From: Sophora flavescens
Taxonomy: Eukaryota > Streptophyta > Magnoliopsida > Fabales > Fabaceae
Assembly (NCBI GenBank): GCA_030762895.1
Contig: CM061068.1
Location: 158,182,811-158,246,810 of the forward strand
Length of the DNA stretch: 64,000 bases
Reading direction: 5' to 3'
Below, one piece after another: positions 33,827 through 46,400 of this stretch. The translations under genes were made by a program, and so were the position numbers. The notes under the pieces were generated by a model. The model saw only the letters and a program-made list of their open reading frames with translations. It searched no databases and was not told where the DNA came from. Every line of letters starts with the position of its first letter. The first letter of the stretch is position 1.

Positions 33827-33844
33827 TGGCGACTCCACTGGGGA
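33827..33844 (+). promoter_or_regulatory. Primer-binding site of Ogre-like element
   Basis: TGGCGACTCCACTGGGGA follows the LTR terminus by two bases. From memory this is the site used by Ogre-type elements, attributed to a tRNA-Arg; the tRNA assignment is less certain than the site itself. Confidence 0.75.
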
Positions 33845-34913
33845 ATTCTTTTAAGAGAGTCAAGCCCGTAAAAATTAGTTTTGCAAATTTTTAATAACTT
33901 GTAGCTTATTTGTTTTACCTTTTTTATTGTTATATCTTGCAGTTTTTTTCTTACAACAATTAAATAACAAAAACAAAAACAAAAACAAAAATGTGTTTTA
34001 GTGATGTTTGTTTGGATTGTCCTTTTTGTTTGGCTTTTCTGTTCATTTAAATAAAAATGAGAAAAATTAGTTGTATATACATCTTAACTCATGTTATTTT
34101 TGTATATATTTCACAAACAATGTTTTTGCTTACTCTTCCTCTCTTTTCTTTTTTTCCCTATATTTTAACAATAGGGTAGAGGACTTATAACCATTTTTAT
34201 ATATACCTATGTTTTTATTTTGCACGTTTTTCTTGCCTTTTCTTTTCTTTTTATTTTTTAAGTGTTACATGTTTGTATGCCTCCTTCCCACACATCACTA
34301 TCACATATTCTGCACACACTCGGCTCTATACCCGAGCTTGCTCGAAACCCAAGGATTAGGCCGTGCTCCGACATTGTCATTGAAGAGGTCTTGTACCTCC
34401 CTGATACTTGTCAGTTCACCACTCAGATTGTACATGAGATCATGGAATAGTCATATTGAGAGGGTTTATCCCTACTTGTGGCTAGTTTCATGAATCAGAT
34501 CCTTATAAGGGAAATCTGGGGACCATGACTTTTAGAGGTCTAGACCCGTCCCAATTATCACTAATAGAGCAAACCTAGTGGTCAACCTGTTTAGAGTCCT
34601 AACTTAGGGTGTGTCCATCCTTAGGTTTTACCTGGCTTAGGATAAAAGGGGGAGTACTTTTCTTCTCTCTCTATCATCATAAGCATACATTGTCATGCAT
34701 GTGAATATTCACAAAACTAGGGCCATCACATTGCCTCCTCAAACCTGAATGACATATTCGAATATTATTGCATATCTAATAGGCGATATGTCATAATGAA
34801 GGTGATGCATTGGCAGCATACCCGTCAGGGTTTTCAACCCCATTGGGCCTCATACAACAGGAATCATGTAAGATATATTTGTTTCATTATACTCATTTTT
34901 TGTTTTTCCGCTT

Positions 34914-36840
34914 GTGCCTCATTGTTGGAATACTTTGGTATTCATCTTATTGCAAGAAAATGGAAAAGTTTGGTCCGAAAAGTGTACTAGCAATGTGAGA
35001 TGTTCAATGAAATGTATCAAGATCGATGTGACACTCAATGACGTGAAGAGTTTATGTGAACTTAGCCAGAAAATGCCAGAAAAAGCACGCTCAGGCTTTG
35101 TCAGCAAGTATGGTAGAATATTGGACCTATTGCGTGTTCCGGTAGAAGTCCCTCGCTCTGAGTGCGTTGGTCCAGTATTGGAATTCAACTTTGAGGTATT
35201 TTGAATTGCCTGACTTCGACATCACTTCGACCATAGAAGAGTATGCTTATATGCTAAGACTGCCAATTCAAAAGAGGACCCATGTCTACATGTATTATGG
35301 TCAATATGTAATAGATTGGAAGATAGCAAGTTTATTGGAGCTTCAACCGGAATAGCTAGAGAAAGTGGAAAAAGGAACCACCAAAGGATTGAAGAAGCGA
35401 TTTTTGGAAGTGTATCTCAATGAGCTGGCAGAGCAACAACGATGGGTTACTTTCAACAAAGTACTAGCCCTCATGATATATGGGTTGGTTCTCTTTCCTT
35501 TTGTACCAGATCTGATCGATCAGTTAGCCATGGATGTTTTCTATAGGGTTGAAGAATATGGTGTGAACCTGGTCCCTGCTATCGTAGCTGAAACTTTCCT
35601 CTCCCTACAGGTTTGTCATCAGAATCAACAAGGGAAACTGTGATATTGTGCATCAATATTGTATGTCTAGATCATCACTCACTTGAATGCTCGCGATAAA
35701 ATTGATAGAACAGATGACCCGCTGAAAGGATTCACTCGCATGCAGCTAAAGCCACGTAAGCTATATGAATGGAAACAAGAGTTTGATCAAATCGACCCGC
35801 GATCATTTAGTTGGGTGTGTCCATGGTACAATGGAGATTCAGTTGTATTCAGTTGTGGAAGTTTTTCAAATGTCCCATTGATGGGTCCCAGAGGTTGTGT
35901 ATCATATTCACCAGCTTTGGTGATGAGTCAACTATAGTGGACACAGGATGAACCCCCCGAAGAGCTGCTCGGTGGGGCATTCTTCCTATACCAAGAAAGT
36001 GAAAGCATCAAGAGTCAAACAATAGCAGTAAGGTCAGCATGAAATGATGTTCATATGAAAGGACCGGATGAATTAGGAAGGTGAATCATAGCTCACACAA
36101 AAAGATATGAAGTATGGAGAGAAGCGGGAAGAGGTTACCCCCCAAGACCTGCATCCCCTCTCCGTAGTGAAAATAATCCTCTTACCGAAGATCAAATGTT
36201 GAAAGAAATCGAAATTTTAAAAGCTCAGATGAGGGTTTTGGAGGAGAAGAACCAAGCTGCCGACATAACTATTGTCACGCTCCAAAGCCAAGTGCAAAAG
36301 CTAAGTTTACAGATTGAGCGTTTGAAAGACGAATGCGTCGATGCCTACGAAGGCCCGAGTCGTGCAAAAAGGGCAAGAAAAGAAAAAGAAGTAGAAATTC
36401 AAGAGCTGCTGGCAAAGATAGAATATCAAGAGAAGATTCTTGTCAAACTTCAAAGGAAGAAAAAAGAGCTCAAGACAAATGTAGGGGTTCTTGTTGAAAC
36501 AATACATATACTAGAAGAGAGAGTTGAATCCCTGCAAGAATCCTTGGCCCAAATGGAACTGTACTCTGATCGAGGATGGAATGAAGCAGCCAAGTATCGC
36601 GAGCTACTAGCAGAGGCCAACATGAGAGAAAATTGGCTCAGAGCCAAAATAAAAGACACTGAAAGAGTTGAAGCTCAACATCACGCAGAATGGGTAAAAG
36701 GATGGAAATTGGTAGTGAAGGATTTAATGAATGAAAAGGAAGCAAGGAAAAGAAAATACGAGGACATTATGGATAAGCTCCAATATCACATTCCCAACTG
36801 GTGGAGCAATTTGAAGAAGCATCCATCCACATTCGTATGA
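34914..36840 (+). pseudogene. Ogre-like ORF1 protein (broken), DUF7745-like plus coiled coil
   Basis: Plus-strand blocks in changing frames: LCELSQKMPEKARSGFVSKY (about 35050), FELPDFDITSTIEEYAYML (35167-35355), ALMIYGLVLFPFVPDLIDQL (35365-35643), RKLYEWKQEFDQIDPRSFSW (35683-35937), and a long coiled coil at 36196-36840 rich in Glu, Lys and Leu (MLKEIEILKAQMRVLEEKNQ). This order matches the extra ORF1 of Ogre/Tat elements, whose role is unknown. Breaks near 35200, 35355, 35643 and 35938 disable it. There is no zinc knuckle, so it is not gag. Confidence 0.75.
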
Positions 36841-37733
36841 ACCATTTCCTTCAGATACCACCAAAGCTGACCGAGTTCTTCAATCATTTTGGGAAACTTG
36901 CCAAAGGGTTCAGGAAAAAGAAGATGAGACTCTTAACATAGTGCTTTGTGGACCTCGGAGAGAGATGGAAACTATCAATGTGTTTCATTTATTTTGATCA
37001 AAGACTCGTGATTTGTATCGAAATATTTATAATGGAATGGAAGTTTTCATCAATGTCTATCGGGCATTTTTTAGATGATATCTATCGAGGAGTGCGTTCT
37101 CCTTTAGATACGTTATCAACTATATTTTTACCCTAAAAACGATGTGTTTTCTGCATAAAAATAAGAACGTTGCTAGTACGGGTATGGTCTATCGAGGAGT
37201 GGATTCTCCCTTGGACTTGACACCAACTGCATTCAACTGCATTCACACACACACACACACAAATTTTTTGGGTTTATTAACGAGATTCTTGGATGCTTTA
37301 TAGAGTCACATACTTATGAGAATCCGGGAACCATTGTGTGACCTAGGAAAGGTGACACCAATCAAACCCGAGTTCACAATACCAGATCTCGGACCAGGAT
37401 GGCTGCCAATATGCCTGAGGAATGAAGAAACTTAAGCTTTGAAATAGATGAAGTTCTCAATAATTGATGATCCGAACCATTTGTTGATGTTATTTCCATG
37501 AAGTAATTATCTTATTGTAATAAATATGAACTGATGTTTACTTTGTTTGAGACATGAACGAGAATGTAGCACTTTGTCTGGTGTTTTCCTTTTGGTTCCA
37601 TCGTTTCTTTTCCTTCTCTTTCATTTATTTACTTTGTTTAAGCTTTTCTTTCATGAATAAGACTCTCGCCTATACTTCTCCTGTTCCCGACTTTTTCTTC
37701 CAAGAATACGTCTTCCACTAAAGATTTACCTCA
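36841..37733. other. Non-coding remainder of Ogre-like element
   Basis: No gene seen. Two imperfect copies of TCTATCGAGGAGTG(C/G)(G)(T/A)TTCTCC lie near 37081 and 37189, and a short CA repeat at 37245-37261. Confidence 0.5.
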
Positions 37734-37754
37734 CACTACAAGAAAATGGGATAT

Positions 37755-38070
37755 TACTGACGGACAGCAGGTCTGTCGGTAATTGGGAAATTTCCGACGG
37801 CTTTTGCCATCGCTAAGTTAGAACATGAAAAGTCACAGGTATTTTCGACGGAACGACCGTCGGTAACGGTACCTACGGAATATCCATCGATAATTCAGTC
37901 GAAAAATGTGGCACGAAGGGGGAAAATTTGGCGGCTGGAACTACCGACGGACTAGCCCATCGATAATTACCGATGGTCTTGTCCGTCGTAATTGTTTTTT
38001 ATATTAACGACAGACCAGGCCGTCAGAATTCAAAAATTTGAATTACCGATGGACTTGGCCGTCGGAAACC
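37755..38070. repeat. CACTA-A subterminal repeats
   Basis: Repeated forms of TACCGACGG(A/T)CTNGNCC(G/A)TCGG in both orientations, typical binding-site arrays of CACTA elements. Confidence 0.75.
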
Positions 38071-38097
38071 GGGTCTTTTAGTGGCAGAAACCCTTCT

Positions 38098-38445
38098 CCC
38101 TCCCTCACTTTTCCTTTTTCCCCCTCTTTTCCCTCTCTTCTCACTCTTTCTTCTTCTTCTTCTCTCACCGTGACCGGCCACCCCCCACCGCTCTCTGCCA
38201 CCGCGCGCGCCACCACCACACCTCCACCTCTCTTCTTCTCTTCTCTTCCTTCTCTGTTCTCTCCTTCTTCTTCGCTCGTGCCATCCCCACACCCTATTTC
38301 GTCATCCGTGCGCCACCCGTCAACCACCGCGCGTGCCACCACCACTGCCACCACCGTGTCCTACCTCCCCCACTGCCAGAACCGCCAGCCGCCACCACCA
38401 CACCCCCCCCCCCCCCCCCCCACTGCCAGCAGCAACCCTAGAGCT
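38098..38445 (+). other. CT/CCACC-rich 5' region of CACTA-A
   Basis: A strongly pyrimidine-biased stretch with CCACC repeats and a C homopolymer. It is open in several frames on both strands only because of composition; I treat it as untranslated leader, not a gene. Confidence 0.6.
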
Positions 38446-39552
38446 AGGTATTTAGTTTTTTTATGCAATTTGTTTAATTTTTAATTAATGTTAAATGTTT
38501 GCTAATTAAGTGTTTAATGGTTATTAATTAAGTGTTTAATGTTTGTTTGTTAAGTAGTTGCTCTTACCATTATCACCACCACTGCCTAGGAGCCACTACT
38601 GTCTGCACTGCCAGGTTTCTATTTTTTTTTAATTTATTTGAAATTGTGTAGCGTTTAATTATATGATACATATATATTTGTCAATGTGCATGCACATCAC
38701 CTAGCTAGGAAATCTGTTTTGTATCCTAGGCGTTTTATATGTTTCATGTTTTTCCTGATTGTAATCCTGACCTTGGGATTTAGTTAATGTTATATATAAG
38801 CATCTTGTTTTCAAAAAATGATATAATACATATATGTTGCAAATATTGCAATTTAAAAACAGTAGTTATGTGTTTTTGGGACTGATTGTACGATTATAAG
38901 TGTTGAGCTGGAAATGTCGGATTTTGTGGGTTTTTCTGATTTTGATTTATAATAATTAATGTAGGACTTTAATTCTTATTGTTGCTAATAATATTTAGAT
39001 AACACATAAATTGATACAAATAAATTTTAATTAATAAAAGTAATTAAGTGAAATAATGAATTAATTAAATAACTTAGGAATAATATAATTAATACGTAAT
39101 TGAGAAAAACCGTAGATTCTCGTTCAAGGTTCAATATTATTTAGCATGTGTACTCGTGGTCATGGTATCGCTCATTTTATTGAATCTTGAATTGTCCAAT
39201 TGGGACAGTTTGGGAAGAAACTTTTTCTCCACTGATATACTAATTACTCGTTGATTCTCATCTGTTAAATAGTCGATGAAATTTCAGGTCGAAGCATTTC
39301 TTTTGTTCTTTGGGTCCATACTTGGTTGTGGTATCTCACCGCAGTCAAGTCGTGTACTTGGAGACCGATGGGAGATGCTGCCGAAATTTCGTCAGCTATA
39401 AGACATGAGAAGTGATGAGTAGCTAGTATAATACAGTGGTGAAAAAGTTTTTCCTCGAATGGGATAGGGCCACACCTTTTAAGGAAAGGGAGCGATTCGG
39501 GGTTATAGTATCATGTTTAAAAATACTTTAATTTATCTGAAAATGCAGAAGG

Positions 39553-42500
39553 ATGGAATTTTATCCCTCGAACCGTAGTTGGGTGTATGATAGGAACGAG
39601 TCTGGGAGACGACTTCTGAAACAATCATTTGTGGCTGGAGTTGAGGAGTTTATATCCAAAGCAAAGCAACATTGTGATTATGCCGAAGAGGGGGGATTAG
39701 AAGTCCGTGCACAAAGTGAAATTGTATGGCGGTTTTGAGTGATGATGGTGTCAAGTTACACCTATACCGACGTGGGTTCAAGCCTGATTATTGGATATGG
39801 ACTAATCATGGTGAGGAGTTGCCAAATATTGATTTGAATGAAGTTGGTGGTGACGATCTTGAAATGGGTGCATCAGGCAGTGGCTACCATGATGAATATG
39901 TCGAACAACTCCAGTCAATGCATATGATGGTCGATGATTGTCTTGGGCAACATGGAAATTTTGAGGCGGATGAGTCTGATGACATGGAAGAGGCTCCTAA
40001 TGAATCGGCGCAAGATTCTACAATCTATTGTTAGAGACAAATAAGCCATTGTTTGAAGGGGCTTCAGATTCAAAATTATCAATTTGTGTTAGGCTTCTAG
40101 CTTGCAAGTCCAATTGGAATGTCCCAGAGCAGTGTTTGGAGTTCTTTTGTAAAATGCTTCAAGATGTGACACCCTTCAAAGAGTTGTTGCCAAAAAGTTA
40201 TTATGATGCGAAGCGGTTGGTGTCGAAACTAGGCTTGGAGGCTAAGATTATTGATTGTTGTCCAAATGGGTGCATGCTATATTATGGTAGTCAGTCTGGC
40301 ACAAATGATAGTGCGTTGGAAGAATGTAAATTTTGTCAGACACCCAGGTACCGCGTTCAAAGTAGTGACCATAGTAAGAGGAAACCAGTTCTTGCGAAGG
40401 CAATGTTCTATCTGCCAATAATCCCAAGGTTGCAGAGACTGTTTGCATCAACGCAAACTACAGGACAAATGAGGTGGCATAATGAGAATAGAAGAATTCC
40501 AGGCGTCATACGCCACCCTTCTGATGGTGAAGCTTGGAAGCACTTCGATCGGGTTCATCCTGATTTTGCAGCAGATCCTCGGAATGTGAGACTTAGGCTG
40601 TGTTCAGATGGTTTTACCCCGTACATTCAGGCATCAGCCTCGCCATATTCATGTTGGCCAGTGATTGTTACACCGTACAATCTTCCTCCCGAGATGTGCA
40701 TGTCAAAACCATATATTTTTCTGACTTGTCTCATACCGGGACCATCCAATCCGAAGGCTGGGATAGACGTATATTTGCAGCCTCTGATCGATGATCTGAA
40801 GAAGTTGTGGGATGGTGTGTTGACTTATGACGTTTCAAAGAAGCGAAACTTTATGATGAGGGGATCACTGATGTGGACTATCAATGATTTTCCTGCATAT
40901 GGCATGCTCTCTGGTTGGGGGACCCACGGTAAATTGGCGTGCCCGTATTGCATGGAACATGGAAAGGCTTTTATCCTTAGATAGGGTGGCAAAAGTTCCT
41001 AGTTTGATTCTCATCGTCAGTTCTTAGATCCCGACCATCCCTTCCGAAGAAACGTCCGAGCATTCAAAAAGAATCAGACAGAAGAGGAAGGTCCACCGCC
41101 TTTGTTGACTCCTGAACAAATATGGGGTTGGGTTAGGGATCTTCCTAAAGTCACTGAAGCCGGTGTGTCAAAATTACCGGGGTATGGAGAATGGCATAAC
41201 TGGACAAAACAAAGTATTTTTTGGGAACTACCGTATTGGAAGGATAATATGTTATGACATAGCCTTGATGTGATGCATATTGAGAAGAATTTCTTTGACA
41301 ACATTTTTAACACGGTTATGAATGTGTCTGGCAAGACGAAGGACGGTGAGAAGGCAAGGATGGACATAGCTCTGTACTGTAGATGAAAGGATTTGGAGCT
41401 GAAGCCGCAGCCTAATGGAAAAATACCAAAAGCTTATTACACTCTAATCACCGATGAAGCGAAGTCAATTTGTAGGTGGTTAAAAGACCTTAGGACCCCT
41501 GATGGTTATTCCTCTAATTTGGCACGATGTGCTGATGTAAGAATAGGGAGTCTTCATGGGATGAAAAGTCATGATTGTCATGTATTCATGGAGTGCTTGC
41601 TTCCTATTGCTTTCGGCTCGCTGCCCCAGCATGTTTCGAACCCGCTTATAGAAATCAGTCATTTCTTTAAAGATATATGCTCTGCAACTTTAAGAGCGGA
41701 TGGTATGACGAAGATGGAAGAAAACATTTCAATAATTCTGTGCAAGATGGAGAGGGTTTTTCCCCCAGGATTTTTTGACTCAATGGAACATCTCGCTGTC
41801 CATCTTGCATATGAAGCGAGGCTTGGTGGACCAGTACAATATAGGTGGATGTATCCGTTTGAAAGGTAATTTTATTATATTTTGACATTTAAATAATTAG
41901 CGACCATTGAATAATGCCTTGTCAACGATGTTTTTTATTACTTAGATTCATGGGCGACTCTAAACGATCAGTTAAAAACAAGGCTAGGGTGGAAGGATAA
42001 ATCTGTGCATCTTACTTACACCGTGAGACAACCTATTTATGTTCCCACTATTTCAACAACTTTATGTTGGCACCAAGACATGTTAGGAATGAGGTAGATG
42101 CTGATAATGCAGGGTATCCTTATATGCTATCCGTATTTAACCTTCCTGGCCGTCATGCTGGCAAGGAGCTTACTTACTGGTTAACTGATGAGGAGTATGC
42201 ATCGACCCATGTACATGTCTTAATAAATTGTACAGAGGTGAAACCATACCATGAGTAAGTCTTAACTACCTATTTTTGAAATAATGTATCACATGTTGTT
42301 ATAATTTCTCCTTTAACACATAGTACACGTTTTATTTGTCAGTGTGTTCCTTCAAATTAATCAATTTAGTGAACAAGATGGTTCTGCTCGTACACATGCA
42401 TATTTTCCTGAATGGTTCGAGCAACAAGTAAGTGTAATATGACGATGCATACACTATATTAAGCTTAATTTTGCCTCTTGAAAAAAATAATTATTTAATA

Positions 42501-42951
42501 TGACTTACCTTTTCGTAGGTGTATCAACAACCGTTAAGCGTGACTAATCAACACTTGAGAGATGTTGTGTATGAGCCCTATAGCTATGTTACATCATGGC
42601 ATACATACTTTGTTAATGGGTACAAATTCCACACAGATGGGTTGTTGTACAGGGTGAAGGTACCGGTGATTTTTATGGGGTCATAAAACACATATACGAG
42701 TTACAATACAATACTACTACTTATCCTAAAAAAGTAGTCTTATTTTATTGTAACTGGTTTGATCCATCGAGGACAGGCACAAAAGTGGATCCCAAGTATG
42801 GAATTGTGGACATTCGTATGGATAGAAGATATCAACAGTTTGATCCGTTTATAATTGCTCAAAATGTAAAACAAGTTTATTATGTCCCTTATCCAGCAAT
42901 GAGAACAGACAAACGAGGTTGGTGTGTTGCAGTCACTACCAAGCCTAGGGA
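39553..42951 (+). pseudogene. CACTA-A transposase (TNP2/TNPD type), broken
   Basis: It starts MEFYPSNRSWVYDRNESGRR, the transposase-associated N-terminal domain. An acidic linker follows (39726-40034), then the Transposase_21 core: LLPKSYYDAKRLVSKLGL, FYLPIIPRLQRLF, MRWHNENRRIPGVIRHPSDG, DVYLQPLIDDLKKLWDGV and the zinc-like HGKLACPYCMEH (40028-40984). Next, 41260-41869 gives DVMHIEKN-type and SHDCHVFMECLLPIAFG blocks (DUF4218), and 42064-42951 gives the DUF4216-like YYVPYPAMRTDKRGWCVAV block. Stops near 40982, 41257 and 41385 and intron-like gaps break it. It would cut and join element ends. Confidence 0.85.
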
Positions 42952-45900
42952 CTTGAATTCCTTGATGCTCCATCTGAATCCACAGTCACTTGTTGCCAAA
43001 GCAGAGTGAAGGGGATGAAGGGGATGAAATAAAGTGAGGGAATCACATTACGTGATTCACCCAACCTTACCATCCATGTTACGTGATTTACTCAACCTCA
43101 GAAGTTTTTTGACCATTAAGACAGAGACCTGTAAGTCTATGTATAGGAAGAAATAACAAAAGTCTCAAATATGATAGAGCCATATTGTGAAGGAATAGAA
43201 AACGCACGAAATATAGAGGAAAAGAAGAGGCTGTATTACAGACTGATACAGAAGAATGATACTTTATATAGAGAAGAGAGAATAACTGATTTTCTTGAAA
43301 ACTGATTTATAAACTTAATGCTCATTAAGAGGATTAAGTTACAAGGTGCATGGGTAAGTAGAACAGTAGTCAAAGGGATGAATGTTTTTGCAGAAACTTA
43401 AACACTTTTAACGTCAATTGTCTTCAACAACTGACGTTAAAAGTGCTTTTGAAATAAAAAATATTTATTTTTAACGTCAGTTGTTTATACAACTGACGTT
43501 AAAAGTGTGATTTTTACTTCAGTTAAATGAATAGCTAACGTAAATAATCCTATATCCCTATCTGAAATGCCATGTTGTCACTCTTAACACCGATCACTCT
43601 ATGTAGTGCAGTTTATTTCTAAACTTTTTTTTAAACAAGTTTATTTTTAATCTTAATTAATTAGCTTGAATTAGTAAACAAATTCTTGTGCAAATTAAAA
43701 TAAATAAACACTTAACATTAAACAAGTTATATATGTATAATCAAATCGTATCTCATTGAAGCGATTCATAAGTTACAATTACATGATTAAAAGATAAAAA
43801 ATTTCTGCAACATAGGCCTAAAATATAAAAAAAGTTTATGCTTCAACATCATTTTTTCTTCTCAGTCCTGTCCTCAAACTCCAATGGATGCATCTCCTCC
43901 CTCACTTGAATTCCTTGATGCATCATCTTGAACCCACAGTCACTTGTTGCCAAAGCGGAGTGAAAGGGATGACTGGGATGAAATAAAGTGAGGGAATCAC
44001 ATTGCACGATTCACCTAAACTTACCATCCATGTTACGTGATTTACTCAACCTCAGAAGTTTTTTGACCATTAACCTTTAAGTCTAGGTATAGGAAGAAAT
44101 AACAAAAGTTTCAAATATGATAGAGCCATATTGTGAAGGAATAGAAAACGCACGAAATATAGAGGAAAAGAAGAGGTTGTATTACAGACTGATCGATACA
44201 GAAGAATGATACTTTATATAGAGAAGAGAGAATAGCTGATTTTATTGAAAACTGATTTATAAACTTAATGCTCATTAAGAGGATTAAGTTACAAGGTGCA
44301 TGGGTAAGTAGCACAGTAGTCAAAGGAATGAATGTTTTTGCAGAAACTTAAACACTTTTAACGTCAATTGTCTTCAACAACTGACGTTAAAAGTGTTTTT
44401 GAAATAAAAAATATTTATTTTTAACGTCAGTTGTTTATACAACTGACGTTAAAAGTGTGATTTTTACTTCAGTTAAATAAATAGCTGACGTAAATAATCC
44501 TATATCCCTATTTGAAATGCCATGTTGTCACTCTTAACACAGATCACTCCATATAGTGCAGTTTATTTCTAAACTTTTTTTTAAACAAGTTTATTTTTAA
44601 TCTTAATTAATTAGCTTGAATTAGTAAACAAATTCTTGTGCAAATTAAAATAAATAAACACTTAACATAAAACAAGTTATATATGTATAATCAAATCGTA
44701 TCTCATTGAAGCGATTCATAAGTTACAATTACATGATTAAAAGATAAAAAATTTATGCAACATAGGCCTAAAATATAAAAAAGTTTATGCTTCAACATCA
44801 TTTTTTCTTCTCAGTCCTGTCCTCAGAAACTCCAATGGATGCATTTCCTCCCTCACTTGAATTCCTTGATGCATCATCTTGAACCCACAGTCACTTGCTG
44901 CCAAAGCAGAGTGAAAGGGATGACTGGGATGAAATAAAGTGAGGGAATCACATTACGTGATTCACCCAACCTTACCATCCATGTTACGTGATTTACTCAA
45001 CCTCAGAAGTTTTTTGACCATTAACCTTTAAGTCTAGGTATAGGAAGAAATAACAAAAGTTTTAAATATGATAGAGCCATATTGTGAAGGAATAGAAAAC
45101 GCACGAAATATAGAGGAAAAGAAGAGGTTGTATTACAGACTGATCGATACAGAAGAATGATACTTTATATAGAGAAGAGAGAATAGCTGATTTTATTGAA
45201 AACTGATTTATAAACTTAATGCTCATTAAGAGGATTAAGTTACAAGGTGCATGGGTAAGTAGCACAGTAGTCAAAGGAATGAATGTTTTTGCAGAAACTT
45301 AAACACTTTTAACGTCAATTGTCTTCAACAGCTGACGTTAAAAGTGTTTTTGAAATAAAAAATATTTATTTTTAACGTCAGTTGTTTATACAACTGACGT
45401 TAAAAGTGTGATTTTTACTTCAGTTAAATAAATAGCTGACGTAAATAATCCTATATCCCTATTTGAAATGCCATGTTGTCACTCTTAACACAGATCACTC
45501 CATATAGTGCAGTTTATTTCTAAACTTTTTTTTAAACAAGTTTATTTTTAATCTTAATTAATTAGCTTGAATTAGTAAACAAATTCTTGTGCAAATTAAA
45601 ATAAATAAACACTTAACATAAAACAAGTTATATATGTATAATCAAATCGTATCTCATTGAAGCGATTCATAAGTTACAATTACATGATTAAAAGATAAAA
45701 AATTTATGCAACATAGGCCTAAAATATAAAAAAGTTTATGCTTCAACATCATTTTTTCTTCTCAGTCCTGTCCTCAGAAACTCCAATGGATGCATTTCCT
45801 CCCTCACTTGAATTCCTTGATGCATCATCTTGAACCCACAATCACTTGCTGCCAAAGCAGAGTGAAAGGGATGACTGGGATGAAATAAAGTGAGGGAATC

Positions 45901-46400
45901 ACATTACGTGATTCACCCAACCTTACCATCCATGTTACGTGATTTACTCTACCTCAGAAGTTTTTTGACCATTAAGACAGAGACCTTTAAGTCTACGTAT
46001 AGGAAGAAATAACAAAATCTCAAATATGATAGAGCCATATTGTGAAGGAATAGAAAACGCACGAAATATAGAGGAAAAGAAGAGGGGGTGTAATACAGAC
46101 CGATACAGAAGAATGGTTCTTTATATAGAGAAGAGAGACTACCTGATTTTCTTGAAAACTGATCTATAAACTTAATGCTCATTAAGAGGATTAAGTTACA
46201 ATGTGCATGGGTAAGTAGCACAGTAGTCGTGGGTAAGTAGCACAGTAGTCAAAGAAATGAATGTTTTTGCAGAAACTTATACACTTTTAATGTCAGTTGT
46301 CTTCAACACTTTTTAACGTCAGTTGTTGAAGACAACTGACGTTAAAAGTGTTTTTAAAATAAAAAATATTTATTTTTAACGTCAGTTGTTTAATACAACT
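42952..46400. repeat. 951-bp tandem array (three full units plus a partial fourth)
   Basis: Anchored on CTTGAATTCCTTGATG, units start at 42952, 43905, 44856 and 45807, giving periods of 953, 951 and 951. Units 2 and 3 are almost identical; unit 1 is more diverged; unit 4 runs into CACTA-3 after about 46210. Each unit has TTAACGTCAGTTG subterminal palindromes of the CACTA-1/-3 family, a minus-strand TATA-like CTCTATATAAAG box, and a tail fused in frame to CACTA-A coding sequence in unit 1 only. Open frames on the minus strand recur in each unit and are repeat artefacts. Confidence 0.9.

Larger units (their letters stand above)
31585..37733 (+). mobile_element. Ogre/Tat-like LTR retrotransposon, 5' part
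   Basis: It comprises a long 5' LTR (31585-33824), a primer site, and the extra ORF1 upstream of gag that characterises Ogre-type elements. No gag, pol or 3' LTR is found; the sequence is cut at 37734 by CACTA-A. It begins in the middle of LINE-1 ORF1. Confidence 0.72.
37734..42951 (+). mobile_element. CACTA-A: CACTACAAGAAAA-type CACTA transposon, 3' truncated
   Basis: It begins CACTACAAGAAAATGGG, then carries subterminal CCGACGG/CCGTCGG-type repeats through about 38070. A CT-rich 5' region with a C18-20 run at about 38403-38420 follows, then a TNP2-type transposase gene. Its termini and subterminal repeats differ from those of CACTA-1, -2 and -3, so it is another family. The sequence ends inside the last transposase domain at about 42950, where the 951-bp array starts. 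No matching right terminus was found. Confidence 0.82.

Noticed and set aside
34209..34493. A membrane protein with a phenylalanine-rich N-terminus
   Set aside because: The hydrophobic stretch comes from a T-rich leader of the Ogre-like element, with no homologous family recognised.
38038..38484. Long open frame rich in Ser, Thr and Pro, with matching open frames on the other strand
   Set aside because: It is produced by CT/CCACC-rich composition in the 5' region of CACTA-A. No domain is visible, and both strands are open for the same reason.
44111..45274. Two identical 70-codon genes on the minus strand
   Set aside because: They are the same frame in two near-identical units of the 951-bp array and overlap subterminal repeats; no domain or start context supports them.
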